Assembly (NCBI GenBank): GCA_903642275.1 | Contig: CAHJWK010000027.1 | Span: forward strand, 1-45,230 | DNA: 45,230 nt | DNA from: Chitinophagaceae bacterium | Lineage (GTDB): Bacteria; Bacteroidota; Bacteroidia; Chitinophagales; Chitinophagaceae | Reading direction: 5' to 3' | Shown: one piece after another, positions 33,783 to 42,645 of the stretch | Numbering within the stretch: the first letter of the stretch is position 1 | How the letters are laid out: each line of letters opens with the position of its first letter | Notes under the pieces: model-generated | The model's input: only the letters and a program-made list of their open reading frames with translations | Database searches by the model: none | What the model was told of the DNA's origin: nothing | Position numbers and translations under genes: made by a program

Positions 33783-33889
33783 CGTAATATTTTTAAGTTT
33801 TAAAATCAGCTAACAATATGCCAGCGTTATATAGAATGACCCAGACGTAAGTAGCTTAATCAATAAATGCTAATACAATGAAAAATTCT

Positions 33890-34753
33890 TTAATAATTTA
33901 CAGGCGTAACTGAGTAACTTTGTTTAATTAAAGAATGAATGAGACCAGTAATGCCACCCAAATGCCCGGCGCCAACGGCAAAAAATGTTGGCTGAAGCTT
34001 CGCCTGCTCAATAATTTCAGGTACCCATTTTTTATTACGATTGTTTAGGAGCAGATCATCATACTGAGACAACTCATCATCTTCACTTAACATTTTGCTT
34101 AAAGCATCTAAATTTTTCTCTCTGTAAAATGTAATGAGCTGATTAAAGCTTTGCTTTGTGCTGTCAATATCTTTAAGTGTTTCTCTTAATTCTTTAGCCT
34201 GGTTTGCATAAGGTATTTCGTCAAAAATTTTTAACTGGTCTTCTACATTTTCAAGACCACTGACTCCCATATTGTTTGCTTTAGCCAGTTGCACAAATTT
34301 TTGTTCCCATGCTTCTGCACCTTCGCAACCAAGCAACGCAGGATAGATCATTGCCTCTGCCAATTCAGGCTTCACTTTATCAATCATTGTTAAAGCAACA
34401 CCGGTTAATTTTTTAAACTGAACAGCAAGTGAATCATATTGAACAGCAGACATTAATTGCTTCAGCGTTGTATCATTCTTCATGTTCATCTGCTGCATTG
34501 TTTTTGTCATCACAGACGGATCGTCAAGATTAACTTCTAAAAATAATTTCTGTGCTGAATAAAATTTTGCTCTTAAAGTATCGCTTACTATGATCTCATC
34601 CGGGCACATTAAATGAATAGTGCCATATAAATAAGATGGCTTGCTGATGCCCGGTCCGGTTATTTGCCATAATAAAGTTTTAGCCAATGTGTCCTGCGCT
34701 GCAATGTGTGCAACACAAACAATAAACAATATAGCAACACTTAAACGGCGCAT
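33890..34753 (-). CDS. TraB/GumN family protein
   Basis: The 287 residues start with a signal peptide (MRRLSVAILFIVCVAHIAAQ). LYGTIHLM at 42-49 is the first family motif (GTxH). VNLDD near 75, LENVEDQLKIFDEIPY near 180, and FFAVGAGHLGGITGLIHSL near 252-270 carry the second. Structurally the family belongs to the EreA/ChaN-like clan with conserved Glu and His residues and may bind metal; some relatives act as proteases. The function of the Bacteroidota members is unknown. It follows the GH20 gene on the same strand, 37 bp apart. Confidence 0.85.
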   Translation of the reverse strand: MRRLSVAILFIVCVAHIAAQDTLAKTLLWQITGPGISKPSYLYGTIHLMCPDEIIVSDTLRAKFYSAQKLFLEVNLDDPSVMTKTMQQMNMKNDTTLKQLMSAVQYDSLAVQFKKLTGVALTMIDKVKPELAEAMIYPALLGCEGAEAWEQKFVQLAKANNMGVSGLENVEDQLKIFDEIPYANQAKELRETLKDIDSTKQSFNQLITFYREKNLDALSKMLSEDDELSQYDDLLLNNRNKKWVPEIIEQAKLQPTFFAVGAGHLGGITGLIHSLIKQSYSVTPVNY

Positions 34754-34790
34754 GAAATTTTTGTTTTGCTTCGCGATAAGAACGTGTTCA

Positions 34791-36746
34791 TCATTTCTGG
34801 GTTGCTCTTCCCATTAACACTTTTATAGGCATTGCAATCATTCTTCCGATTGGTTTACCATTACGGTATGTGATAACTTTTAATTGCATTGCATCAACCG
34901 GTGCAATTAAAGGCGCTGTGTATTTAGGATAGAATTTATCAGGATAAGAATTATCAAAGCTGTAATAAATGTCAAGCCCGTTCACTTCATTCTTTAGTTC
35001 AATTTTTAATGTACTGTCCGGCTGAAGTGCAGGAATAAATTCGGGATCATACATACTCGGTGCATACTTCACTTCTTCCACATTAAAGCGCTTAAATTGT
35101 TGTTCAACTCTATTTACAAAATCATCCCAGTTTTTATTTGCAGACGGCGACCATGTATCTTCTGCTAATGCAAAAGCACGTGGCCATGTCATGTATTCAG
35201 CCTGGCGAAAGTTATACACCTGTTCCGTCCACAAATTTGCCTGCGCACCTAATATATATTTTTGATATTGCTGATCAATTCCTGCCGGCATAACGTTGAA
35301 ACTATACACCTTGTTTAAACGCAGCGTAGAATATACATATGGCTCCATGAGGCTATCACTTTGCATATAATCAATGTATACAAATTCAGTTGGTGTCATC
35401 ACAACATTATGACCCATTGAAGCAGCAGTTACGGCAGCACTTGTATTTTTTCTTGTACTGTCAGTTGAAATTCCGTCTTTCCAACTGCGCCAATCCATTA
35501 CGGCTGCATCAGGTGCAAGGCCACCTTCCAGAATTTCATCCCAGCCCATAAATCTTTTGCCCTTTGATTCAACAATTTTCTCTAATCTTTTTTCAAAATA
35601 ACTCTGCACTTCTTCATAAGTTTTTAAATTTTCTTTTTGCATTAATGCATGAACAGAATCACTTTTTGCCCAGAAATTTTTCGGGCATTCATCACCACCG
35701 CAGTGAATATAGGCAAACGGAAAAAGAGCTGCTATTTCTGTCATTATTTTATCTAAATACACATATACTTTTTCGTTGGCAGGGCAAAGTGTATTATCTA
35801 CCAATGCAACCGGCGGGTTTTGCGACCAATCCATTATTTCTTCACCGGAACGCACTTTATAATTTTCTGCACCGGCTGTGCATGACAACTCAGGATAGGA
35901 TGCAATCAACGCCAGGCTATGGCCGGGCACATCAATCTCGGGCATAATATTTACAAATCTTTCTTTAGCATACTGCACCATTTCTTTTATATCATCCTGC
36001 GTATAAAAACCACCATACGTTCTAGGCTCATTTACCGGTATTGGTTTGAAATCCCCAAAGTGGCCAACACGTTTTGCATTGTATGCACCCACTTTTGTAA
36101 GGTTAGGCAGGCTCTTGATTTCAACACGCCAGCCTTCATCATCGGCTAAATGCAAATGCAATAAGTTTAGTTTATACTTTGCCATCTGGTCAATGTATTT
36201 TTCTACTTCGGGTTTTGTAAAGAAGTGACGCGAAACATCAAACATTAAACCACGCCAGCTAAACTTTGGATAATCTGTTATCTCCAAGCAAGGTATTTTC
36301 CACTCTGTAACATCAGCCTTTACACTGTCTTCAATTGCCGCAGGAAATAATTGCATTAATGTTTGCACACCATAAAAAACACCTGCCGGTTTATTGGCTT
36401 TAATAATTATTTGTTTTGATGTAACTGATAAAGTATAACCTTCATCTCCAAGCACTCCATCATTCGGTTTGTTCAGCATTAATTGTATAACAGCCGTTGG
36501 CATATTGCCTGATATTAAAACTTTATAACCTGTGGGAACGGATAATCTTTTCTGAAGATCCACTACAGTTTGCTTCAGTTCTGTTGTTTCAACTGTTTGA
36601 ATAGTTACTGTATGCGGCAACATAAAACTGCCGGTCTTTTTTTCAAGTTTTACAGGTTGCGGAATTATGGCAATGGAAGAATCGATATTACAGAATGCTG
36701 TAAAATAAACTCCAAGGCAACAAACAAACAAGCTGATTTTTTTCAT
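34791..36746 (-). CDS. GH20 beta-N-acetylhexosaminidase
   Basis: Exported enzyme that removes terminal GlcNAc/GalNAc from glycans or chitooligosaccharides. I take the start at 36746 (MKKISLFVCCLGVYFTAFC), a proper signal peptide, giving 651 residues. The GH20b domain is at about 20-150, the TIM barrel follows from YPKFSWRGLMFDVSRHFF. HCGGDECPKNFW carries the Asp-Glu catalytic pair, at about 352-353 in this numbering. Asp stabilises the substrate acetamido group and Glu is the acid. MDWRSWKDG and LWTEQVYNFRQAEYMTWPRAFALAE follow. The C-terminal region after about 570 is beta-rich and may be an extra binding domain. Confidence 0.95.
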   Translation of the reverse strand: MKKISLFVCCLGVYFTAFCNIDSSIAIIPQPVKLEKKTGSFMLPHTVTIQTVETTELKQTVVDLQKRLSVPTGYKVLISGNMPTAVIQLMLNKPNDGVLGDEGYTLSVTSKQIIIKANKPAGVFYGVQTLMQLFPAAIEDSVKADVTEWKIPCLEITDYPKFSWRGLMFDVSRHFFTKPEVEKYIDQMAKYKLNLLHLHLADDEGWRVEIKSLPNLTKVGAYNAKRVGHFGDFKPIPVNEPRTYGGFYTQDDIKEMVQYAKERFVNIMPEIDVPGHSLALIASYPELSCTAGAENYKVRSGEEIMDWSQNPPVALVDNTLCPANEKVYVYLDKIMTEIAALFPFAYIHCGGDECPKNFWAKSDSVHALMQKENLKTYEEVQSYFEKRLEKIVESKGKRFMGWDEILEGGLAPDAAVMDWRSWKDGISTDSTRKNTSAAVTAASMGHNVVMTPTEFVYIDYMQSDSLMEPYVYSTLRLNKVYSFNVMPAGIDQQYQKYILGAQANLWTEQVYNFRQAEYMTWPRAFALAEDTWSPSANKNWDDFVNRVEQQFKRFNVEEVKYAPSMYDPEFIPALQPDSTLKIELKNEVNGLDIYYSFDNSYPDKFYPKYTAPLIAPVDAMQLKVITYRNGKPIGRMIAMPIKVLMGRATQK

Positions 36747-36809
36747 GTATATAATTAAAGGTGAGCGATAAAAATAAGGCACGAAGCAACATCAACGCGC
36801 TTAAAGCCA

Positions 36810-37865
36810 TTAATTTTTAGAAGCAATATCTTTTATAATGATTTGTGGATAGTTAAATGGTTGTTCTTCTATATTCAGCTTATACCTTAATACAATGTCA
36901 CCGTTATAAATTACCTGCAGCCATTGCGGGTTTTGAGATTCAACCACATAACTGCATTTAATTTTATTGCCTGATGTAACTGCTGTTTTATTTACAACAG
37001 AAGCAGAGTCTGCATTGGCAATAGTGATTGAATCTGTGTTGGGATAATCTATAACACATAATCTTTTGTTCTCATCAATTGTTTGCAATTCAATGTTTAT
37101 TGTATCGCCAACCGTTGTATTAATAATACCTTTTAAAGGAGCATAAGAAATTATGTTATGACGATTAAAAGCTGATTGCTTAAAAGGCGAGTTTTTAAAC
37201 TCGTTCAATGTTGGCGGATCATTTAGTAACGTCCACTTTACATCTTCAGGATAATGGTCTTCTATAAAATATTTTGGCGGCGTAAGAAAATAATAATCGT
37301 TGTAATCTCGTATGAATTGCGTGCCTGAAAAACTTAAGTAACCACTTGCCCATGTTGCATCCAGCAGGTACCAGTTGCTGTCAATCATTACGGCATTCCA
37401 GTTGTGGTTGCATTGAAATTTTTTAGAGCCAGAATTTGATCTTGCATAACCACAAATTATTTCACTTTTTATTCCTGCAAAATCACAAAGCGTTTTAAAT
37501 AATCTCGAGTAACCTTCACACACTGTTTGCCTTCTTTTTAAAACAATGCGTGCAACTCTTTCATCCAACGGTCTCAAGCCGGGCAAGCTGTCCTCTTCAC
37601 TTTCAATTCCATCGTCATGATATTTTATATAAGGCTGAAAGCGCAGCGTATTGTATTCAATGTGTTCTGTTATCCATATGAAGATAGAGCGTACTTTATC
37701 AAGTTGAGTAGTGTAAGATGCAGTAAGCAATTGCGCTAACGTATCAGGTGAGTTAGAGTTTATATCTTCTGCACGCCAGTCAATAGCAGAGAAATTTTTT
37801 TTACTGGTTTGAGAAAAACAAGAAGATGAAAATAAAATAAGGCAGCAACAAATCAACAGCTTCAT
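36810..37865 (-). CDS. Exported transglutaminase-like protein
   Basis: From Met4 (37865, MKLLICCCLILFSSSC) there are 351 residues with a signal peptide. The core shows the cysteine-histidine-aspartate arrangement: Cys116 in QTVCEGYSRLFK, His154 in NHNWNAVMIDSNWYLLD and Asp169 in LLDATWASG. The region after about 200 is beta-rich, probably an Ig-like domain. Such proteins are usually cysteine proteases or peptidoglycan/protein-modifying enzymes in the envelope. No substrate can be assigned. The gap to the GH20 gene is 63 bp, same strand. Confidence 0.88.
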   Translation of the reverse strand: MKLLICCCLILFSSSCFSQTSKKNFSAIDWRAEDINSNSPDTLAQLLTASYTTQLDKVRSIFIWITEHIEYNTLRFQPYIKYHDDGIESEEDSLPGLRPLDERVARIVLKRRQTVCEGYSRLFKTLCDFAGIKSEIICGYARSNSGSKKFQCNHNWNAVMIDSNWYLLDATWASGYLSFSGTQFIRDYNDYYFLTPPKYFIEDHYPEDVKWTLLNDPPTLNEFKNSPFKQSAFNRHNIISYAPLKGIINTTVGDTINIELQTIDENKRLCVIDYPNTDSITIANADSASVVNKTAVTSGNKIKCSYVVESQNPQWLQVIYNGDIVLRYKLNIEEQPFNYPQIIIKDIASKN

Positions 37866-37935
37866 ATCACACAATATCTTGCAGTAAAATTATTTAAAAA
37901 TGGAGTTGATTAAGCAAATACTTTTTTAAAATATT

Positions 37936-38377
37936 CTACAATTTTGCAATAACCGAAGCCGGAGCAATGTAAAGCTTAAGCGCTTTTGCAACGGTTCCGT
38001 AAGCATTAGCAGCAAATAATATTATAATAAACGTTGCGCCGTCTGAGCCTTGAATAATAACCGGCACACCACTTATTTTTCCTGTTTTGGAATTAAGTGT
38101 TAAGCCTTGCGGTAACCCTTGGATTAAAGTTTTGTGCGTTTGTATAATTCGGATAGCTTACATACGGATATTGCGTTTGATGTAAAATAGTAGAAGCGCT
38201 TACGCCAAAATTACCTATCAAATCTTTGCTTAAAATCTTTTGTAACTGGCTCGGATAACTTAATGAATCAGCAATTCCATATCCTGCGGTAATACTTGTG
38301 CCTGTACAGGAAACTTTTATTTGTGCATAATTGTTCAGCCAACTAAACAACAAAACAACAGAGAGTGCAGATTTCAT
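37936..38377 (-). pseudogene. Decayed SGNH hydrolase fused to a He_PIG Ig fragment
   Basis: From 38377 (MKSALSVVLLFSW, signal peptide) the frame reads CTGTSITAGYGIADSLSYPSQLQ, the first SGNH block of an esterase, and VGNFGVSASTILHQ. It stops being esterase after NAQNFNPRV, just where GTND should come, and terminates at 38093. In the next frame the same DNA continues as GLPQGLTLNSKTGKISG, a textbook putative-Ig (He_PIG) segment, down to SVIAKL and a stop at 37936. So the catalytic centre (GTND and DxxH blocks) is missing and the two parts are out of frame, around 38110-38120. An internal deletion in one esterase-Ig gene is the simplest explanation. Confidence 0.8.
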
Positions 38378-38470
38378 TTCTTCTTTCAGCAATAAAATGT
38401 TTGCTGAGTTGAAGTTATACATTCATGGCTGAAATAAAAGCAGTAACTGTAATAATTGTAACCAGTTTAT

Positions 38471-38953
38471 TTAAAACGCATAACGTACACCCAAGCCACC
38501 CCAGCCACCTTCAAAATAATTGTAGCCAACAAAGTTGAATGATGGCTGCCAGTCAAGGCTTACATCTATTGGCGCACCATTAATTTTATAGTCAAGTCCA
38601 ATCACACCATCAACACCAAACATTAATCCATCAGAACGTTCTGGGTATTTGTTTTGCCAATGATTATTCCAGAAACCTAAATGAGCACCCGGCCCTAAAT
38701 AATATTTCAACCCTTCAATGCCATTAATGTCGCCGTGAATTTCATACAAGCCGGTAATACGTGTGCCGTAATTCCAGAAATACAACAGCCCTTCCAGCGC
38801 AACATCATCTTTTATAAAAGTTTTTGCGGATATAGCGCCCGGATAAATTTTTACACCGATAGCCGTTTTATAATCATCGCCCAGTGCCATTTTCTGTGCA
38901 TAAATATTTGCCGTGATTGCAATAAGCACAGTAATAAAGAATAGTTTTTTCAT
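38471..38953 (-). CDS. Small barrel-like exported protein, tandem copy A
   Basis: The 160 residues start with a signal peptide (MKKLFFITVLIAITANIYAQ). The body matches the neighbour copy B through the shared frame AIGVKIYPG, GLYEIHG, YYLGPGAHLGFWN, GVDGVIGLDYKINGAPIDVSLDWQP and a final GGLGVRYAF. Alternating aromatic residues and the terminal Phe fit an eight-stranded outer-membrane beta-barrel. Family resembles Bacteroidota OmpW-type or 'outer membrane insertion signal' proteins, but no function is known. Encoded 21 bp from copy B. Confidence 0.7.
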   Translation of the reverse strand: MKKLFFITVLIAITANIYAQKMALGDDYKTAIGVKIYPGAISAKTFIKDDVALEGLLYFWNYGTRITGLYEIHGDINGIEGLKYYLGPGAHLGFWNNHWQNKYPERSDGLMFGVDGVIGLDYKINGAPIDVSLDWQPSFNFVGYNYFEGGWGGLGVRYAF

Positions 38954-38974
38954 GATAGATTTTGAAGTGAATAA

Positions 38975-39439
38975 TTAAAATGTATATCGAACTGCAAAGC
39001 CGCCAAATGCTGGTGTAAAACCGGCAGAGCCAACTAATGTTACAGCAGGCTCCCAATCAACACTTACATTAATGGGTGCATCTTTTATTTTATAATCAAG
39101 CCCGATGATTCCATCAATACCTAAATCTATATCTGAATTATAGCTGTCTTTATAAGCGCTTTTCCAGAAGCCAAGATGTGCGCCGGGACCAACAAACCAT
39201 GACAGTTCCGGCACTTCATCAAATGCATAAAAATTAAACTCATATAAACCTGATGCCCGAAAGCCTTTATGCCATAAGGTGACCTGCGCTTCGATGTTAC
39301 GTGTATCAGTTACAAACTGTTTATACGTTGCAGAAAAACCACCGGGAAATTTCAAACCGATTGCACGGTCATAAGGTGCCTGTGCATTTGCATTAATGAT
39401 GAGTATTGTACAAAGAAATACAAACAGGAGTTTATGCAT
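38975..39439 (-). CDS. Small barrel-like exported protein, tandem copy B
   Basis: The 154 residues have a signal peptide (MHKLLFVFLCTILIINANAQ) and the same frame as copy A: RAIGLKFPGGFSATYKQF, SGLYEFNFYAF, WFVGPGAHLGFWK, GIDGIIGLDYKIKDAPINVSVDWEP, GGFAVRYTF. About half the aligned residues agree, so this is an old tandem duplication. Transcribed first of the pair. Presumed outer-membrane barrel, function unknown. Confidence 0.7.
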   Translation of the reverse strand: MHKLLFVFLCTILIINANAQAPYDRAIGLKFPGGFSATYKQFVTDTRNIEAQVTLWHKGFRASGLYEFNFYAFDEVPELSWFVGPGAHLGFWKSAYKDSYNSDIDLGIDGIIGLDYKIKDAPINVSVDWEPAVTLVGSAGFTPAFGGFAVRYTF

Positions 39440-39539
39440 GGTGTTGTAATAAGTAAAACTGAAACGAATATGAATTAAAAAAATTTACAAAGCACTTGTT
39501 AATTCGTGTTGTTGATACGTTTGTTTATTTTAAAAGTTC

Positions 39540-40214
39540 TTACCTGCATTTATTATATTCTTCAACAATTCTTTTTATTACCTCATTCTTTTTTGCATCT
39601 AATGAAACTTGTTTAAGAGCATAGCCGTTTTGCTTTTGCTCAATCTTTTCCGCCAATAAAGGACAATCAGATACAATTTTACTCATCTTATCTTCAAAGT
39701 CCGGGAAAAATTTAATGCCACGAATGCTCCATGACACAAATCTGTTTTCATTACTAAAAGATACATAGTAATCATATTGGTCAAACTCTTCTAATGAGTT
39801 ATTCTTTGACCTATATAACTCAAAAAGCTGAAGCTTTGCACTATCGTTAGTCAGCCGCTTTAAAAACAAGATATTATTTACATCAGGTGTAAATAATTTG
39901 TCTTTGTAAGGAATTTGATACGCTTCAAGATTTATTGCTTTTGGAAAATACAAGGCGTTATTATACTTGTAATATTTAATGTCTGTTGCTAATATTTCTT
40001 TGTCTGTAGTTGTATTTGTAATAATTTTTAAAAGCTTGTTGTTATCATGTCCGGTTTCAAATTGAATGGTTAATTTTCCATCTACTTCTGTACCATCATT
40101 TAAAAAAACCTGGCAACTTTCATTTAATAAATTATTCGGGCTATTAAAATACGAATATGTTTTGCAACCTTGCGTTATTAAATAAAATAATAATAGAATT
40201 GTGAGCTTATACAT
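39540..40214 (-). CDS. Lipoprotein of unknown function
   Basis: I choose the start at 40214 because MYKLTILLLFYLITQGC has a clean lipobox (Cys17); the longer frame to 40289 would start in a charged, non-signal stretch overlapping the repeat array. That gives 224 residues. After the signal, residues about 30-150 appear beta-rich (DGTEVDGKLTIQFETG, LATDIKYYKYNNALYFPKA). The C-terminal part is helical and charged (KMSKIVSDCPLLAEKIEQKQNGY). I do not recognise the family. Its upstream region is the 21-bp repeat array. Confidence 0.65.
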   Translation of the reverse strand: MYKLTILLLFYLITQGCKTYSYFNSPNNLLNESCQVFLNDGTEVDGKLTIQFETGHDNNKLLKIITNTTTDKEILATDIKYYKYNNALYFPKAINLEAYQIPYKDKLFTPDVNNILFLKRLTNDSAKLQLFELYRSKNNSLEEFDQYDYYVSFSNENRFVSWSIRGIKFFPDFEDKMSKIVSDCPLLAEKIEQKQNGYALKQVSLDAKKNEVIKRIVEEYNKCR

Positions 40215-40286
40215 TGCTGCTGTTTTGGTAAGAAAATTTACAATTTTACACCTGTTTTTCGAACTTAAAAAATTCGTCCGTCTGTG

Positions 40287-40538
40287 CAACTCTTAATTTT
40301 ACGAAAGTCAAATTGTATATTCAAAGAGTAAAATTATACTCTCTTAGTGTCTCCCTTGACTCTCAAAGCATCAAACGAGACTATCAAAGCATCAAATAAG
40401 ACGTTTAAAGCATCAACGTTGACTTTAAAAGAGTCTCTATTAACTCTCAAAGCATCTCTGGTGACTCTCAGAGAGTCAAATTTAACAGTAATAGAGTCTC
40501 CGCTCATTCTCAAAGAGTCTGCGTTGACTCCCGGAGAG
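40287..40538 (+). repeat. Array of about twelve degenerate 21-bp repeats
   Basis: Nine clear units begin at 40350 and end at 40538, each 21 bases. Read in the plus-strand frame a unit encodes S-x-x-T-x-K-(A/E). Units 40308-40328 and 40329-40349 fit the spacing, and 40287-40307 weakly so. Recurrent cores are ACTCTCAAAGCATC and GAGTC/GACTC, which create local palindromes such as TGACTCTC-A-GAGAGTCA (about 40458-40474) and TTGACTC-CCGGA-GAGTCAA. It lies between the divergently or serially arranged minus-strand genes at 40214 and 40609. Confidence 0.85.
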
Positions 40539-40549
40539 TCAACTTGTCA

Positions 40550-40587
40550 TCAAATAACAAAAAAGGAGAAGCAAAATGCTTCCCCTT
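40550..40587 (-). terminator. Intrinsic terminator of the 40609-41085 gene
   Basis: On the minus strand AAGGGGAAGC, loop ATTTT, GCTTCTCCTT (one A-C mismatch in ten pairs) is followed by TTTTTTGTTATTT. It sits 22 bases beyond the stop codon. Confidence 0.85.
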
Positions 40588-40608
40588 ATGCAATTGCAAA
40601 AACCAAAT

Positions 40609-41085
40609 CTAAGCCGTTGGTGGTTTTATTTCCTTTTGATGCGCTTTTGCAAAACGCACCTTCAGGTCATCATAAATAGCTTTTGCGCCCGGCATGTTAC
40701 GCCTTGCACCTTCTTTTACCGAGTTGTAATACATTAATGCCACCGTGTACGCTTCGCTGCCGGCAATTGTAATCGTATCATCTAATTGCGTAACAAGGTT
40801 TTTAAGCGGCTGCTCAATTGAAGTAAGGCCGCTTACGGCTGCAACATCATCATTTAAATCTTTAGTGTTCATATAGCCCGGCGCAAATTGCGGGGCACTT
40901 TCTGCATAACTCAATGCTTTTGAAACAAACGCAATGGTTTTGTCGCCCATTTTTAAAATTCCGTGCTTTTCATCCGGCGTAAGTGCCTCCATGTAAGGCG
41001 TTAATAATGTAGTAATCTGGTTTGATAAATCCAATGCCTGGGCAATTACTTCAGGCGGAATTGCGGTAACTTGATTGTCTGCCAT
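40609..41085 (-). CDS. Conserved small helical protein, unrecognised
   Basis: The 158 residues have no signal and no membrane segment. They are predicted helical, with regular Leu/Ala spacing: EVIAQALDLSNQITTLLTPYMEALTPDEKHGILKMGDKTIAFVSKAL, then QPLKNLVTQLDDTITIAGSEAYTVALMYYNSVKEGARRN. I recognise it only as a type often annotated as hypothetical in Bacteroidota. The stop is followed by a good terminator, and the 21-bp repeat array lies right after that. Role unknown. Confidence 0.7.
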   Translation of the reverse strand: MADNQVTAIPPEVIAQALDLSNQITTLLTPYMEALTPDEKHGILKMGDKTIAFVSKALSYAESAPQFAPGYMNTKDLNDDVAAVSGLTSIEQPLKNLVTQLDDTITIAGSEAYTVALMYYNSVKEGARRNMPGAKAIYDDLKVRFAKAHQKEIKPPTA

Positions 41086-41192
41086 GTTTTAAAGTTTTTC
41101 ATTAAGAAATTGTAATGAAAGTTAAAACGATTTACTGCTTTAGAATAAACATTGTGGCTGATTAGGATGTAAATGTGTTGTTTTACCCAAAT

Positions 41193-41225
41193 AAAAACGC
41201 CCCGTTTTTCAACGAAGCGCTTTTT
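41193..41225 (-). terminator. Terminator of the SusC/SusD operon
   Basis: On the minus strand AAAAAGCGCTTCGTT, loop GAAA, AACGGGGCGTTTTT pairs over about 15 positions with G-U pairs, then T-rich sequence. It starts about 18 bases beyond the SusD stop codon. Confidence 0.85.
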
Positions 41226-41243
41226 GAGCAGCACAAAAACTAT

Positions 41244-42626
41244 TTAATAACCCGGGTTTTGCGTAAGATTACTGTTTACATCAATTTCGCGTTGCGGTAT
41301 GGGCAATACAAGTTTAGGATCATTATAAGGAAAATCACCAACATTAAGCTTAAGCCGTTTTAATGTCCATAACCTGTCGCCTTCAAAACCTAATTCTCTG
41401 AAGCGTTCATCAACAAAATCCCCGGCAGACAAGTCAGTAATACCGGTTGCTCCGGCACGTTCTCTTACTTTATTTATATCCTGCAGAGGGGTTACTCCGC
41501 CAACCGGTGAACCACCTTTACGAAAATTTGCTTCACCTCTTGTTAAATACATTTCTGCTAAACGCACAACCGGTACTACGCGGTAAAACGTAAGCCATTT
41601 TTGGGTATAGGTTCCGGCATTACCTGCAATGCTGGAACCATCCAACGTAAAGCTGCCCCTGAAATCATTTGCGTCAAAATACGTGAGGTAATTCGGGTCA
41701 ACCTGTGCATCACCCCTGCCACCTTTGTTATTTCCATCAGCATCATATGCATAACGGTAAAATGTTACTATACCATTATCTTCTGTACCTGCGTTGCTTT
41801 GCGGCGTTTGCTGTATGCCAAATATATCTTCCGTTGAATTGCTGGGATTATTAAATGCCTGGTTAAAGGTTGAAGTAAGTGTAAAAATGCCTGATGTAAT
41901 TACAGTATTTGCAGCAGTTGCAGCGTTTGCATAATCACCCATGTTCATATACACTCTTGCAAGAAAAGCCTGTGCTGCATAAGTTGTTGCCCTTGCATTG
42001 TCCGCCGTTTCAGGCAGGTTACCGGCAGCATCAGTAAGATCGCTTATTACCTGTTTATATACATCTGCAATAGTTGCACGTGCAGGTTTATTTTTTGTTG
42101 AATCATAGTTGTATGTTGGCTGTAAAATAAGCGGCACGCCTGCATTGGCTGATGTATTACCGGCTGAATATGGCTGTGCAAAATAATTAATCAACTCATA
42201 GTAAGCCACGCCACGTATAAACTTTGCTTCTGCAGCAATTTCTTTTTGTTCAGATGTATCAACCAGCGAAATCTTATCTAAAACAATATTCATATTTTCA
42301 ATAAGCAGGTAAGAATTCTCCCACATATTTGTTGGAATAACATTGGTTTGCGTTTGCTGCTTATTTGATAAATCTTTATAGTCAGTAAACGTTCCTATAA
42401 AATCAAGCTGGTTATCACTTGCCAGCAGGTCTGATGCAAAAATGTATTCTTCACCAAACGCAGATGCATTTTGCATTAATGAATAGCCACCAAATAATAA
42501 TGCAGTTACATCATCGCCGGTTTCTATAGCTGTAACATTATTTTGAGGTAATACATCAAGTTTTTTATTGCATGAAAATATCGCTACAACAAAAGCTGTT
42601 ACCAGTAAATATTTAAAGTATTTCAT
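41244..42626 (-). CDS. SusD/RagB family glycan-binding lipoprotein
   Basis: Surface lipoprotein that caps the SusC channel and captures a nutrient ligand. The 460 residues start MKYFKYLLVTAFVVAIFSC with the lipobox Cys19, then the typical CNKKLDVLPQN. The TPR-like helical region has AEAKFIRGVAYYELINYFAQPY (about 132-153) and NARATTYAAQAFLARVYMNMGDYANAA. The C-terminus has VPVVRLAEMYLTRGEANFRKGG, INKVRERAGA and ELGFEGDRLWTLKRLKL near the end, all SusD family marks. It starts 19 bp after the SusC stop. The ligand cannot be told from this gene pair. Confidence 0.95.
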   Translation of the reverse strand: MKYFKYLLVTAFVVAIFSCNKKLDVLPQNNVTAIETGDDVTALLFGGYSLMQNASAFGEEYIFASDLLASDNQLDFIGTFTDYKDLSNKQQTQTNVIPTNMWENSYLLIENMNIVLDKISLVDTSEQKEIAAEAKFIRGVAYYELINYFAQPYSAGNTSANAGVPLILQPTYNYDSTKNKPARATIADVYKQVISDLTDAAGNLPETADNARATTYAAQAFLARVYMNMGDYANAATAANTVITSGIFTLTSTFNQAFNNPSNSTEDIFGIQQTPQSNAGTEDNGIVTFYRYAYDADGNNKGGRGDAQVDPNYLTYFDANDFRGSFTLDGSSIAGNAGTYTQKWLTFYRVVPVVRLAEMYLTRGEANFRKGGSPVGGVTPLQDINKVRERAGATGITDLSAGDFVDERFRELGFEGDRLWTLKRLKLNVGDFPYNDPKLVLPIPQREIDVNSNLTQNPGY

Positions 42627-42645
42627 AATTAAATTTTAAAGCAGG

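Noticed and set aside
40347-40679. Open plus-strand frame of 110 residues over the 21-bp repeats as a gene
   Set aside because: It starts inside the array at GTG, continues antisense through a clear terminator and into the coding 158-residue gene, and the in-phase units upstream contain stops. Kept as a repeat array, with translation left as an open question.
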